Below, piece after piece: positions 1 through 7,696 of a stretch of 64,000 nucleotides of DNA. The DNA is from Nostoc sp. TCL240-02 (GTDB taxonomy: Bacteria; Cyanobacteriota; Cyanobacteriia; Cyanobacteriales; Nostocaceae). Positions within the stretch are counted from its first letter, which is position 1, and every line of letters begins with the position of its first letter. Position numbers and translations under genes: made by a program. The DNA is taken from contig NZ_CP040094.1 in assembly GCF_013343235.1 (NCBI RefSeq), positions 6,257,001 to 6,321,000 of the forward strand, written 5' to 3'. The notes under the pieces were generated by a model. It did no database searches, was not told where the DNA came from, and worked only from the letters and a program-made list of their open reading frames with translations.

Positions 1-54
1 GTTAAGCAACAAAATTATTATTAACTTTTATACCATCTATTTGCTGTTTTTATC

Positions 55-1314
55 CTAAGCTCTCTTACTCATTACAATGCCCTTTAGCTCATAAATTGGA
101 AGCATTATCTGCCTTAAAGCAGGCAATTGTCTGCTAAAAACTATAGAACCAAGAATACAAGCTATCCCATCAATAATTAAAGTGTTGGGTGCGCCAATAC
201 GACTGGCTAATACACCTCCTAACAAGTTACCCACAGGAATCATCCCCAAAAATGACATTGTGTATAAGCTCATCAATCGCCCACGTTTTTCATCTTCAAC
301 AATTGTTTGTAAAAATGTGTTGCTAGCAGCAATCTGGAGAATTGTACCTAAACCAACAAATAACATTGTAAATAAAGAAAGTGGCAAAAATCGAGACAAA
401 GAAAAGGCAATTAGACCAACTCCTAAAATTGCTGGAGCTAAAGCAATCAAGTTACCAATGCCTAAGATTGTTTGGCGCGTAGCTAGATAAATCCCACCAG
501 TTAAAGCTCCAACTCCAGATGCTGCCATCAAAAAACCCAAACTTTCTGCACCACCTTTGAGTACTTGTTCTGCAATAACTGGTACGAGAATAGTGTTTTG
601 CAGTCCCATGAGACTGACTAAAGTTGATAGCAACAAAATCGATCGAATGGGTGGAAAGCTAAAGGCATAGACAAATCCCTCTTTGACTTTTTGTAAGGGA
701 TTACCGTCTGTCACCACATTTTTCCAAGGCTTAACTTTCATTGCTAATAAAGCGGCGAGTACAGCAATGTAGCTTAAACCGTCTATTAAAAAACAATAGC
801 CAGTTCCAACTCTAGCAATTAGTAAACCTCCGATCGCAGGGCCAATTAATCTAGCACCGTTAATCATGGTAGAGTTGATGGCGATCGCATTGGCTAAATC
901 TTCTCTGCGTTCAACCAGTTCTGGCACAAATGCTTGGCGAGCTGGCGCATCTAAGGCGTTAATAAATCCTTGACACAAGCTCAAGGCGATGATGTGCCAT
1001 ACCTGAATCACACCAGTCAGCGCCAGCACTGCTAATGCTAACGATTGAATCATCGCCAAGACTTGTGTACCAATTAAGGTACGATATCGAGAAAATCGAT
1101 CTACAAATACTCCACCAAAGGGAGCTAAAAAAAAGCTAGGAATTTGACTCGAAAATCCCACAATTCCTAGCATTAATGGGGAGTTTGTCAAGTCATAAAC
1201 TAGCCAAATCGTCGCAAGTTGCGTCATCCACGTCCCAATTAGGGAAATACCTTGTCCAGCAAAAAACAACTGGTAGTTTTTTGACCTTAAAGCAGGTAGT
1301 AATGGTTTTTTCAT
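55..1314 (-). CDS. MFS exporter, MFS_3/EntS-like
   Basis: A 419-residue major facilitator protein with about 12 hydrophobic segments, likely an inner-membrane drug or metabolite exporter driven by proton motive force. The loop 2-3 motif GGVFVDRFSRYR (residues 67-78) matches MFS motif A. The N-terminal pattern (KNYQLFFAGQGISLIGTWM) is typical of the MFS_3 group that includes EntS. It lies 119 nt downstream of a HlyD-type adaptor and a MarR regulator on the same strand, so it is probably the exporter of that efflux unit. Known MFS partners of EmrA adaptors are usually 14-TM EmrB types, so a 12-TM partner is slightly unusual. The substrate cannot be told from sequence. Confidence 0.85.
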   Translation of the reverse strand: MKKPLLPALRSKNYQLFFAGQGISLIGTWMTQLATIWLVYDLTNSPLMLGIVGFSSQIPSFFLAPFGGVFVDRFSRYRTLIGTQVLAMIQSLALAVLALTGVIQVWHIIALSLCQGFINALDAPARQAFVPELVERREDLANAIAINSTMINGARLIGPAIGGLLIARVGTGYCFLIDGLSYIAVLAALLAMKVKPWKNVVTDGNPLQKVKEGFVYAFSFPPIRSILLLSTLVSLMGLQNTILVPVIAEQVLKGGAESLGFLMAASGVGALTGGIYLATRQTILGIGNLIALAPAILGVGLIAFSLSRFLPLSLFTMLFVGLGTILQIAASNTFLQTIVEDEKRGRLMSLYTMSFLGMIPVGNLLGGVLASRIGAPNTLIIDGIACILGSIVFSRQLPALRQIMLPIYELKGIVMSKRA

Positions 1315-1433
1315 GTCTGGTTTATTTTATACCAATCTGCTCTCACAAATATCATTTCACCTCATCTTTGTACGCCTCTCTATAGATGTAGGAGAATGTC
1401 ATAACAAGAAAGAAGTTTGCAGGCAATTTGATA

Positions 1434-2882
1434 TTACTTGACTTCCACAGCTACTTCCGCAGACATCCCCGGAGTAATCCGCGATTCGTATCCTTGAATG
1501 CTCTTTTGGTCAAAAACTACTTTGACTGGGATGCGTTGGACAACTTTGGTAAAGTTACCTGTAGCGTTATCCGGTGGCAATAAGGCAAACTGAGCGCCGG
1601 AAGCTGGCGACAGACTTTCAACACGACCAACAAAGGTATGATGAGGGAAAGCATCTAGCTTGATTTCTGCCGTCTCTCCTGGGCGCATCTTTTCTAATTG
1701 GGTTTCTTTGAAATTTGCAATTACCCAATACTCGTTATCCACGATCGCCATTAATGGTGTTCCTGCTGCAACTCGGTTGCCAACTTCCACATTTTTTCTA
1801 CCGACTCGCCCGGCACTGGGGGCGGTAACATTGGCGTAGGATAGTTGCAGTTGCGCGTCTTTGAGCGATGCTTCTGATTGCGCGATCGCAGCTTTTGCCG
1901 CTTCGTATTGGCTACGTTTGACTGTTGTATCTTGTCCGCCTGCGGTGGCTTGTTGCAATCCGCCCTTGGATGCTGCCAATTTCGCTTGGGCGTTGGTGAC
2001 ATTTTCTTGTGCCTGTGCTAGTTGAGACTGGGCTTTGGCAACACCAACTCTCGCAGAGGCTAACTTGGCTTGGGCTTGTTCTACTCCCTGAACAGCAGCG
2101 TTTTTTTGTGCCGTAGCCACATTAAAAGCGGCCTTGGCTGCGTCTAGCTGCTGACGAGCGATCGCACCGTTTTTATACAATTCGTTGTAGCGATTGTAAT
2201 CTGCTTGGGCATTTTCCAAATTCGCATTTGCTTGCGCTACCTGCGCTTGGGCGGCGGGAATCCCTGCTTCGGCTAATCTGACTTCAGCTTGGGCGGCTGG
2301 TATCCCAGCTTGGGCTTCTTGTACTGCTGCTTGGGCTGTGGAAATTGCTGCTACCGCACCGCTAACATCTCCCTGCGCTTGAGTTGTCTTACCAGTGGTG
2401 GTTTGTGAAGTTAAAGCAATATTTGCTTGGGCAGCTTGGGCCTGTCCACGCGCATTTTCTAAGGCTGCTTGTGCTTGCTGTACCTTACTTTCATAGTCTC
2501 TTGGATCTAACTTCACTAACAATTGTCCCGGTTGTACCAGCTGGTTATCATTCACAAGCACCTGACTTACAGTTCCAGGGATGCGGCTACTAACTTGGTG
2601 AATATTTCCCGCAACAGTGGCGTTGTCTGTTTCCTGGTGGGTGGAGGCATATTGCCAATAGTTATAACCAAAAGTACCTGCGACGATCGCACCCACACCT
2701 ATTCCTGCCAAAATCAAACCAGTCGGTTTTTTCCGCTTCGGTGGAACTTCTTTCTCGATCTCAGGAGTTACAACAGGCGCTTCTGCGGTTACAGCTTCTA
2801 AAGTCTCTGAATTAGGAATCAATTCTTTTTCTATAACTATGGTTTTGTTTTGGTTGCGTCCGTTAAATGTATTGGTTTTCAT
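1434..2882 (-). CDS. HlyD/EmrA-type membrane fusion protein
   Basis: A 482-residue periplasmic adaptor that would link an inner-membrane pump to an outer-membrane channel. Residues 1-52 are cytosolic, 53-76 form one membrane anchor, about 96-127 form a lipoyl-like half (VSSRIPGTVSQVLV), about 128-350 form a very long Ala/Gln-rich coiled coil with internal repeats (AQAGIPAAQAEV recurs as EAGIPAAQAQV), and the rest is the second lipoyl and beta-barrel part. The coil is longer than in many HlyD proteins. The gene follows marR and precedes the MFS gene. Two copies of a putative MarR operator lie just upstream (2932-2951 and 2971-2990), so it is likely repressed by that regulator. Confidence 0.9.
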   Translation of the reverse strand: MKTNTFNGRNQNKTIVIEKELIPNSETLEAVTAEAPVVTPEIEKEVPPKRKKPTGLILAGIGVGAIVAGTFGYNYWQYASTHQETDNATVAGNIHQVSSRIPGTVSQVLVNDNQLVQPGQLLVKLDPRDYESKVQQAQAALENARGQAQAAQANIALTSQTTTGKTTQAQGDVSGAVAAISTAQAAVQEAQAGIPAAQAEVRLAEAGIPAAQAQVAQANANLENAQADYNRYNELYKNGAIARQQLDAAKAAFNVATAQKNAAVQGVEQAQAKLASARVGVAKAQSQLAQAQENVTNAQAKLAASKGGLQQATAGGQDTTVKRSQYEAAKAAIAQSEASLKDAQLQLSYANVTAPSAGRVGRKNVEVGNRVAAGTPLMAIVDNEYWVIANFKETQLEKMRPGETAEIKLDAFPHHTFVGRVESLSPASGAQFALLPPDNATGNFTKVVQRIPVKVVFDQKSIQGYESRITPGMSAEVAVEVK

Positions 2883-2931
2883 GATTCTTAACTCGCTTGT
2901 TCGATGAGATGATTTGATTGATAGTCGTTTA

Positions 2932-2990
2932 TTTAGAATGCGTAGTATTTCCTGAAAAAAATCTTATTTCCTTAGTATGCGTAATATTAT
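2932..2990. promoter_or_regulatory. Putative MarR operators upstream of hlyD
   Basis: Two related sites lie 50-110 nt upstream of the adaptor start: a weaker one at 2932-2951 and CTTAGTATGCGTAATATTAT at 2971-2990. The second differs by one base from a sequence upstream of the marR gene (3524-3543). A shared, imperfectly palindromic site in front of both the regulator and its neighbour is what autoregulated MarR systems show. The binding role is inferred. Confidence 0.6.
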
Positions 2991-3044
2991 CTCAAAACAA
3001 ATCTTTACAGCACTTCCCCCAGTCGGGTGATTGTGAAATTATCT

Positions 3045-3512
3045 TTAGGATAGGTTAGCGATCGCCCGATTCAAGATTTGGGAAAACAGTTCTCGGTCAG
3101 CAAAAGAAATACCGTCCATTGCTTCATCCCTTACTGCGGCGGCGATTGGGGGTAAAATAGTTTCTAGTTCTTTACCTGCATCCGTTAGCCAGATCCGCCA
3201 AATGCGGCGATCGTGAGTGTCGCGTTCTCGACGCACCAAACCGCGTTCTTCCATCCGATCTAGTACGCCTGTTAAAGTTCCTCCCACTTGTTTGAGCTTG
3301 TCTCCAATACTAGAAGTAGGTAAACCATCTTCTTGCCACAAACAGCACAACACCAACCAGTGAAATGGTGTAAGCCCAAAGGGTTCTAGCTTATCTGTAA
3401 ACTTGCGACTGAGCAATTGTGAGACTAATTTGATTCTGTAGCCCAAATTGTATGGTGCCAGATTTTGCTGCCACGACTCTAAAGCTGGGGAATGATTAGA
3501 TGTAGAAACCAT
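3045..3512 (-). CDS. MarR-family transcriptional regulator
   Basis: A 155-residue winged-helix regulator. The recognition region and wing are visible as KLKQVGGTLTGVLDRMEERG followed by RRERDTHDRRIWRIWLTDAG, the classical MarR signature with the D-x-R-D/H-x-R wing. It heads the unit with the adaptor (162 nt downstream) and the MFS exporter. The sequence CTTAGTGTGCGTAATATTAT at 3524-3543, just upstream of its start, recurs upstream of the adaptor, suggesting autorepression and control of the pump. The ligand is unknown. Confidence 0.9.
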   Translation of the reverse strand: MVSTSNHSPALESWQQNLAPYNLGYRIKLVSQLLSRKFTDKLEPFGLTPFHWLVLCCLWQEDGLPTSSIGDKLKQVGGTLTGVLDRMEERGLVRRERDTHDRRIWRIWLTDAGKELETILPPIAAAVRDEAMDGISFADRELFSQILNRAIANLS

Positions 3513-3523
3513 TTAGCAAAATA

Positions 3524-3543
3524 CTTAGTGTGCGTAATATTAT
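3524..3543. promoter_or_regulatory. Putative MarR operator upstream of marR
   Basis: The 20-nt sequence CTTAGTGTGCGTAATATTAT ends 12 nt upstream of the marR start codon and matches 19 of 20 positions with 2971-2990. Its position over the probable promoter or leader fits autorepression. Confidence 0.6.
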
Positions 3544-3586
3544 ATATAAATTACCATTTTTTAGCAATAGGTGCTTTGCATCTATC

Positions 3587-5245
3587 TTAGGGAAGAAATT
3601 GAATAAACTGGTACTCTTTGACAGTGCCGAGAATACGGTGAGGTCTAGATAATTTAGGGGATTGGTCAGTATAGATCCAAGCATAGCTCAAAGCTGGTAT
3701 TTGCGAAATAGAGGCTACTTGCTGGGCATGAATAGGAAGATAGAACTCAAATAGGACTTGGGTTTTCTGGTCTATTTCCACATAGTAGGTAGGATGAGAT
3801 TGGAGAGTTGAGGCGATCGCACTTTGTTGTAAAAAAGTTTTCAAAACATGGTTATAGTCACTTAACAGACCGATGCTACCAATCGTCGCCAAAGCCAGCC
3901 AACAGGGAATTAACCAACCTGCAATCCAATAACGTGCTGTGAGAAACTTCTTGCCAAAGTGGTAACGACTAATCCACACCACAGGTAAAATTAACCAACC
4001 CAAGCCCATAGCCAAGCCAATAGTTGCATACTTGTGAAGATTAAAACTACCCCAACGAAAAATGCCAAGACTCGCTATAACAAGTAAAATACCTAACCCA
4101 CCAAAGCCATAACTGAGATTCCGAGGAAGATTCTTTTTTGCAAAAAGGCTTAATATATTTATTTTACCTTTTTCAATAGGTAATGGGGGGGTAACTCCTG
4201 TCTGGTAAATACTACCTAACCAGTTTAAACCCACAGATGCAAACAAAGCTATAAACGGATAAAGACAAAGACTATAATGAGGGAGACGAGTGCTAAAAAG
4301 ACTAAGCTCACAAAATAGGATAAGTGGAAAACCAACTAATATTAACTGATAACGAGGAATAGGACGACGTACAGTCAAAAATAAACCTAAAAGTCCGAAA
4401 AAAGCCCAAGGAAATGCTTTTAAAAGAATATTCCATAAATAAAACAGCCGATCATTTCTATAATTATTTTCAGAACCTAGCTGCATAACAAACTTGAGCA
4501 ACTCTTCAAAACTCTGATTTCCGTAGTGTAGCCAGCTTAACCACAGCCAAACACCAGTAGGTATTAAACCGACAAAAAAACCTAAATACAAAATTGGGTT
4601 AGTAAGATGATGATGACGGCGATGTTCCCAAATTAAATAAGGGAATAAAGCGATGATTGGCAAAAAAATCATAAAGCTTCTGACTAAGAAGCCTAAACCT
4701 AAACTTAAACCAGCTATAAAACTCCAAAAATAGCGATATTTAGGATATAATTCTGTTTTTATTAAAGACAAAATAGTTAAAAGTACCAATAGAACCATCG
4801 GTATATCAGGCGTGCTTAAGCGAGAGTATTGCAGCCAGAGAAATTCCACACTTAAAATTGCAGCAGCAAGCCCTGCTAATTTTTTGCCCAGCATAATTTT
4901 GCCGATTTCATACACAAGCCATAAGCTAAAAATACTAGCAATCATACTAGGAAGACGCGCACTAGTATCACTCATACCAAACAGCTTGTAGAAACTGGCA
5001 ATTAACCAATAAGGGCCAGGGGTTTTATGATGTGCCGTTGTCCAAGGAGTTATCCAATTACCAGAATCAAACATCAGACGCGCCCGCGAAGCGTAAAGCG
5101 CTTCATCATGTGCCATCAGGCTATTATGCCCAGAAGTAAATAATAATAAGGGAAGTATCCAAAGTAACAAGCTCAAATATGGTAATAATCCCACTAGGCG
5201 CGTTTGTCGCCAAATATGCCGCAAGATATGTAATTTATAAAACAT
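3587..5245 (-). CDS. GT39/ArnT-like glycosyltransferase
   Basis: A 552-residue polytopic membrane protein of the PMT/ArnT (GT-C, family 39) type, which transfers sugars from polyprenyl-phosphate carriers to lipid or protein acceptors on the outer face of the membrane. The catalytic Asp-Glu pair is seen early (MAHDEALYASRAR, D47-E48), followed by the first-loop motif HHKTPGPYWLIASFYKLFG. Roughly 11-12 hydrophobic segments follow, with a soluble tail of about 80 residues. It stands alone between marR and a divergent methyltransferase gene. The acceptor is unknown. Confidence 0.85.
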   Translation of the reverse strand: MFYKLHILRHIWRQTRLVGLLPYLSLLLWILPLLLFTSGHNSLMAHDEALYASRARLMFDSGNWITPWTTAHHKTPGPYWLIASFYKLFGMSDTSARLPSMIASIFSLWLVYEIGKIMLGKKLAGLAAAILSVEFLWLQYSRLSTPDIPMVLLVLLTILSLIKTELYPKYRYFWSFIAGLSLGLGFLVRSFMIFLPIIALFPYLIWEHRRHHHLTNPILYLGFFVGLIPTGVWLWLSWLHYGNQSFEELLKFVMQLGSENNYRNDRLFYLWNILLKAFPWAFFGLLGLFLTVRRPIPRYQLILVGFPLILFCELSLFSTRLPHYSLCLYPFIALFASVGLNWLGSIYQTGVTPPLPIEKGKINILSLFAKKNLPRNLSYGFGGLGILLVIASLGIFRWGSFNLHKYATIGLAMGLGWLILPVVWISRYHFGKKFLTARYWIAGWLIPCWLALATIGSIGLLSDYNHVLKTFLQQSAIASTLQSHPTYYVEIDQKTQVLFEFYLPIHAQQVASISQIPALSYAWIYTDQSPKLSRPHRILGTVKEYQFIQFLP

Positions 5246-5382
5246 TGAATTGATAAAATTGAATGCTGCTATTTATACTCGTCTATGTGTCTTGGTGTTA
5301 TTAAAATATGTTACATAGTGTTTTTTGAACAATACCTGAAATTGCCGCATTTTTTGAAAAAAGTACTCCAAAACAGAGATTT

Positions 5383-6027
5383 ATGCAATTAAGACCGAAT
5401 CAACGCCAGAAATTAGACGACAAAGACGATAAGCTGTTCTATGCCTACCCCCGCTTTGTTACCCATGTCGATGAAGGATTTATTCAACAGCTAACGGATT
5501 TATATCGCGATCGCCTCAAACCCAACACCCGCATTCTTGATATGATGAGCAGCTGGGTGTCCCATCTACCAGAGGAGATGCAATTTGACCATGTGGAAGG
5601 GCACGGACTCAACGCTGAGGAACTAGCACGAAATTCCCGCTTAAATCATTACTTTGTGCAAAATCTTAACGAAAATCCGCAGCTACCTTTACCAGATGAA
5701 GATTTTGATGCTGTTCTCAATTGCGTATCTGTGCAGTATGTGCAATATCCAGAAGCAGTATTTTCCGAAATTTATCGCATCCTGAAACCCGGTGGTGTTG
5801 CAGTTATCAGCTTTTCTAACCGGATGTTTTTTGAAAAAGCGATTCAGGCTTGGCGTGAGGCTTCAGAATCACAGCGAGTAGAATTAATCAAAGCCTACTT
5901 CGCCTCAGTTCCAGGATTTACAACCGCAGAAGTTATAGTTCATAAATCAACATTACCGAATTTATTTCAGTGGTTGGGTGCAGCTGGAGGAGATCCGTTT
6001 TATGCCGTTATAGCTTATCGCAGTTAA
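5383..6027 (+). CDS. Class I SAM methyltransferase-like protein with atypical motif I
   Basis: A 214-residue protein with the class I methyltransferase layout. After strand 1 (TRILDMMSSWVSHLP, D53) comes an acidic strand, then DFDAVLNCVSVQYVQYPEAV and the post-I motif RILKPGGVAVISFSNRMFFEKA. The usual glycine-rich GxGxG is replaced by MMSSW, so SAM binding may be altered; similar proteins occur in cyanobacteria and plants. The gene is transcribed away from the GT39 gene. The substrate is unknown. Confidence 0.75.
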   Translation: MQLRPNQRQKLDDKDDKLFYAYPRFVTHVDEGFIQQLTDLYRDRLKPNTRILDMMSSWVSHLPEEMQFDHVEGHGLNAEELARNSRLNHYFVQNLNENPQLPLPDEDFDAVLNCVSVQYVQYPEAVFSEIYRILKPGGVAVISFSNRMFFEKAIQAWREASESQRVELIKAYFASVPGFTTAEVIVHKSTLPNLFQWLGAAGGDPFYAVIAYRS

Positions 6028-6056
6028 GCCAAATATTCGCTAGTGCAAGAAGGCTT

Positions 6057-6105
6057 GTAGTAAGCACTTTAGTGCTTAAAAAATAAGGACTAAAGTCCTT
6101 ACTAC
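6057..6105. repeat. Dispersed double-hairpin repeat, copy 1
   Basis: Two adjacent palindromes, AAGCACTTTAGTGCTT and AAGGACTAAAGTCCTT, are bracketed by GTAGTAAG and CTTACTAC, so the whole 49 nt can also fold as one long hairpin. Degraded relatives lie at 41226-41286 and 47699-47730. It sits just downstream of the methyltransferase gene and could act as a terminator. It is a typical Nostoc-style intergenic palindrome. Confidence 0.7.
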
Positions 6106-6161
6106 GAACTTATTTACCTGCTCAAAATTAAAATGCTTTTGTATATACATAATTTTTGTAG

Positions 6162-6617
6162 ATGAATTATTGGCTAATGAAATCAGAACCAGAAGCCTAT
6201 AGCATTGCTGACCTTCAACAGCAGAAAGAGACTATCTGGGACGGCGTTCGCAATTATCAAGCTCGCAACTTTTTGCGCCTTATGGATGAAGGAGACTTAG
6301 CTTTTTTCTATCACTCCGGCACTAATCCTCCTAATATTGCTGGGTTAATGCGTGTAGTGAAAAAAGATATTGCTGACCCGACCCAGTTTGAGCCAGAAAG
6401 TAAATACTACGACCCAAAATCAACTTCTGAATTCCCTCGGTGGCAAACAGTTGTAGTAGAATTCGTTGAGACTTTTTCTAATCCAATATTGCTATCAATA
6501 CTCAAAGAAAAGTTTAGCGATGAAGACTTAATGTTGGTGAGACAAGGAAATCGATTATCGGTAATGCCTGTCCCTGAAGCAGTGGCTTTGAAGATTTTGG
6601 CGATGAAAAGCTCATAG
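6162..6617 (+). CDS. EVE domain-containing protein (THYN1-like)
   Basis: A 151-residue single-domain EVE protein of the PUA-like fold. It shows the family hallmarks NYWLMKSEPEAYSI at the N-terminus and WDGVRNYQARNFLR, whose residues line the pocket for modified bases. EVE domains bind modified cytosines or related bases in DNA or RNA, but a substrate cannot be assigned here. Length is normal. The ATG at 6162 is the only good start. No restriction or modification genes are adjacent. Confidence 0.9.
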   Translation: MNYWLMKSEPEAYSIADLQQQKETIWDGVRNYQARNFLRLMDEGDLAFFYHSGTNPPNIAGLMRVVKKDIADPTQFEPESKYYDPKSTSEFPRWQTVVVEFVETFSNPILLSILKEKFSDEDLMLVRQGNRLSVMPVPEAVALKILAMKSS

Positions 6618-6730
6618 TTGAAATAATTCGTAATTCGTAATGGGCTACGCTAAGGTAATTCGTAGAATATTTTTAAAGGAAGGTTGATTAACTGGACATA
6701 ATGTGATTTATTCTTGCCTAATTACTTAGT

Positions 6731-7555
6731 TCACACCCATTGTTCAGGATCTAATTGATAGTAGCGTTGCAGTTGCTCATAAAGAGCCGGATGCTTAGAC
6801 AACAATTGGTGCGGTTTCTCAAAGAATGTCTCAGTTGCTACGGCAAAAAATTCTGCGGGATTCGTTGCACCATAGCTATCCATTACCGTCTTTGCACCTT
6901 GTAGAACATCGTTACAAAGTTGCTGATATGCTTCTGTCATCACCTTCGCCCAAATAGGATAGTCTGAATTGCGTTGTAGTATAGGAACTCCTTCAGCTTT
7001 ACCATCTTCTTGATCTAACTGATGGGCGAATTCATGAAGCACAACGTTACGTCCATCTCTCCAATTATTAGTATCTTGTTTCACCTGTTCCCAAGACAGT
7101 ACTACTTGGTCATTTGTCCACGATTCTCCTAGTCTAGCCACACGTCTTTCTTCAACAACATATTTTCCGATGGAAGTCGTTTCTTGAACAAAATAAGCAT
7201 TGGGATACACCAGGATTGAACGAAGTCTAGGGAAGTATTGCCCACGTTCATTTAACAAAAGTAAACAGGCGATCGTAGCAAGGGTCAGTTTCATTTCCTC
7301 CGTCACCTGTAATCCTCTACAACCAATAAATTGCTTTTCTGCTAAAAATACCTGAATATGTCCCTGAAGTCGTCTGATTTCATCGGGAGAGAGACAGAGA
7401 TAAATAGGAAGATTATTCTCAATAATTGCATTCCACAGTGGGGGAAAAGGACGGTGTTTGAGACGAGTTCTTCGCTTTTTAACTATAACAGGATTGATTA
7501 AAATTCCAGTGAGAATCAACGCAATAATGAGAAAAACAACTATTGTTTGAATCAT
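6731..7555 (-). CDS. MtfA-like zinc metallopeptidase (M90)
   Basis: A 274-residue protein with an N-terminal membrane segment (about residues 3-22) and a zinc peptidase domain carrying HEFAHQLD (H174, E175, H178, D181), the M90 signature of MtfA. A downstream PAEFFAVATETFF segment would supply the distal Glu ligand. Escherichia coli MtfA binds the repressor Mlc, but no Mlc target is apparent in cyanobacteria, so the substrate is open. The protein is slightly longer than E. coli MtfA because of the membrane anchor. Confidence 0.87.
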   Translation of the reverse strand: MIQTIVVFLIIALILTGILINPVIVKKRRTRLKHRPFPPLWNAIIENNLPIYLCLSPDEIRRLQGHIQVFLAEKQFIGCRGLQVTEEMKLTLATIACLLLLNERGQYFPRLRSILVYPNAYFVQETTSIGKYVVEERRVARLGESWTNDQVVLSWEQVKQDTNNWRDGRNVVLHEFAHQLDQEDGKAEGVPILQRNSDYPIWAKVMTEAYQQLCNDVLQGAKTVMDSYGATNPAEFFAVATETFFEKPHQLLSKHPALYEQLQRYYQLDPEQWV

Positions 7556-7696
7556 TGACTTCTGAGCGGGTTACATATTTCAGTCACTGCAAAACAAAAA
7601 AATAGATAATATAATTGTTATTGTTGTGTCTCAATAACTAAATTTAAATGGGGCTTTTATCTCTTTTCTAAAGTCTACTAATCCCACATATCATCA

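Noticed and set aside
5060..5110. Repeat-like sequence within the GT39 gene (GACGCGCCCGCGAAGCG)
   Set aside because: It encodes the conserved catalytic DEALYASRAR motif of the family, so it is native sequence and not an inserted repeat.
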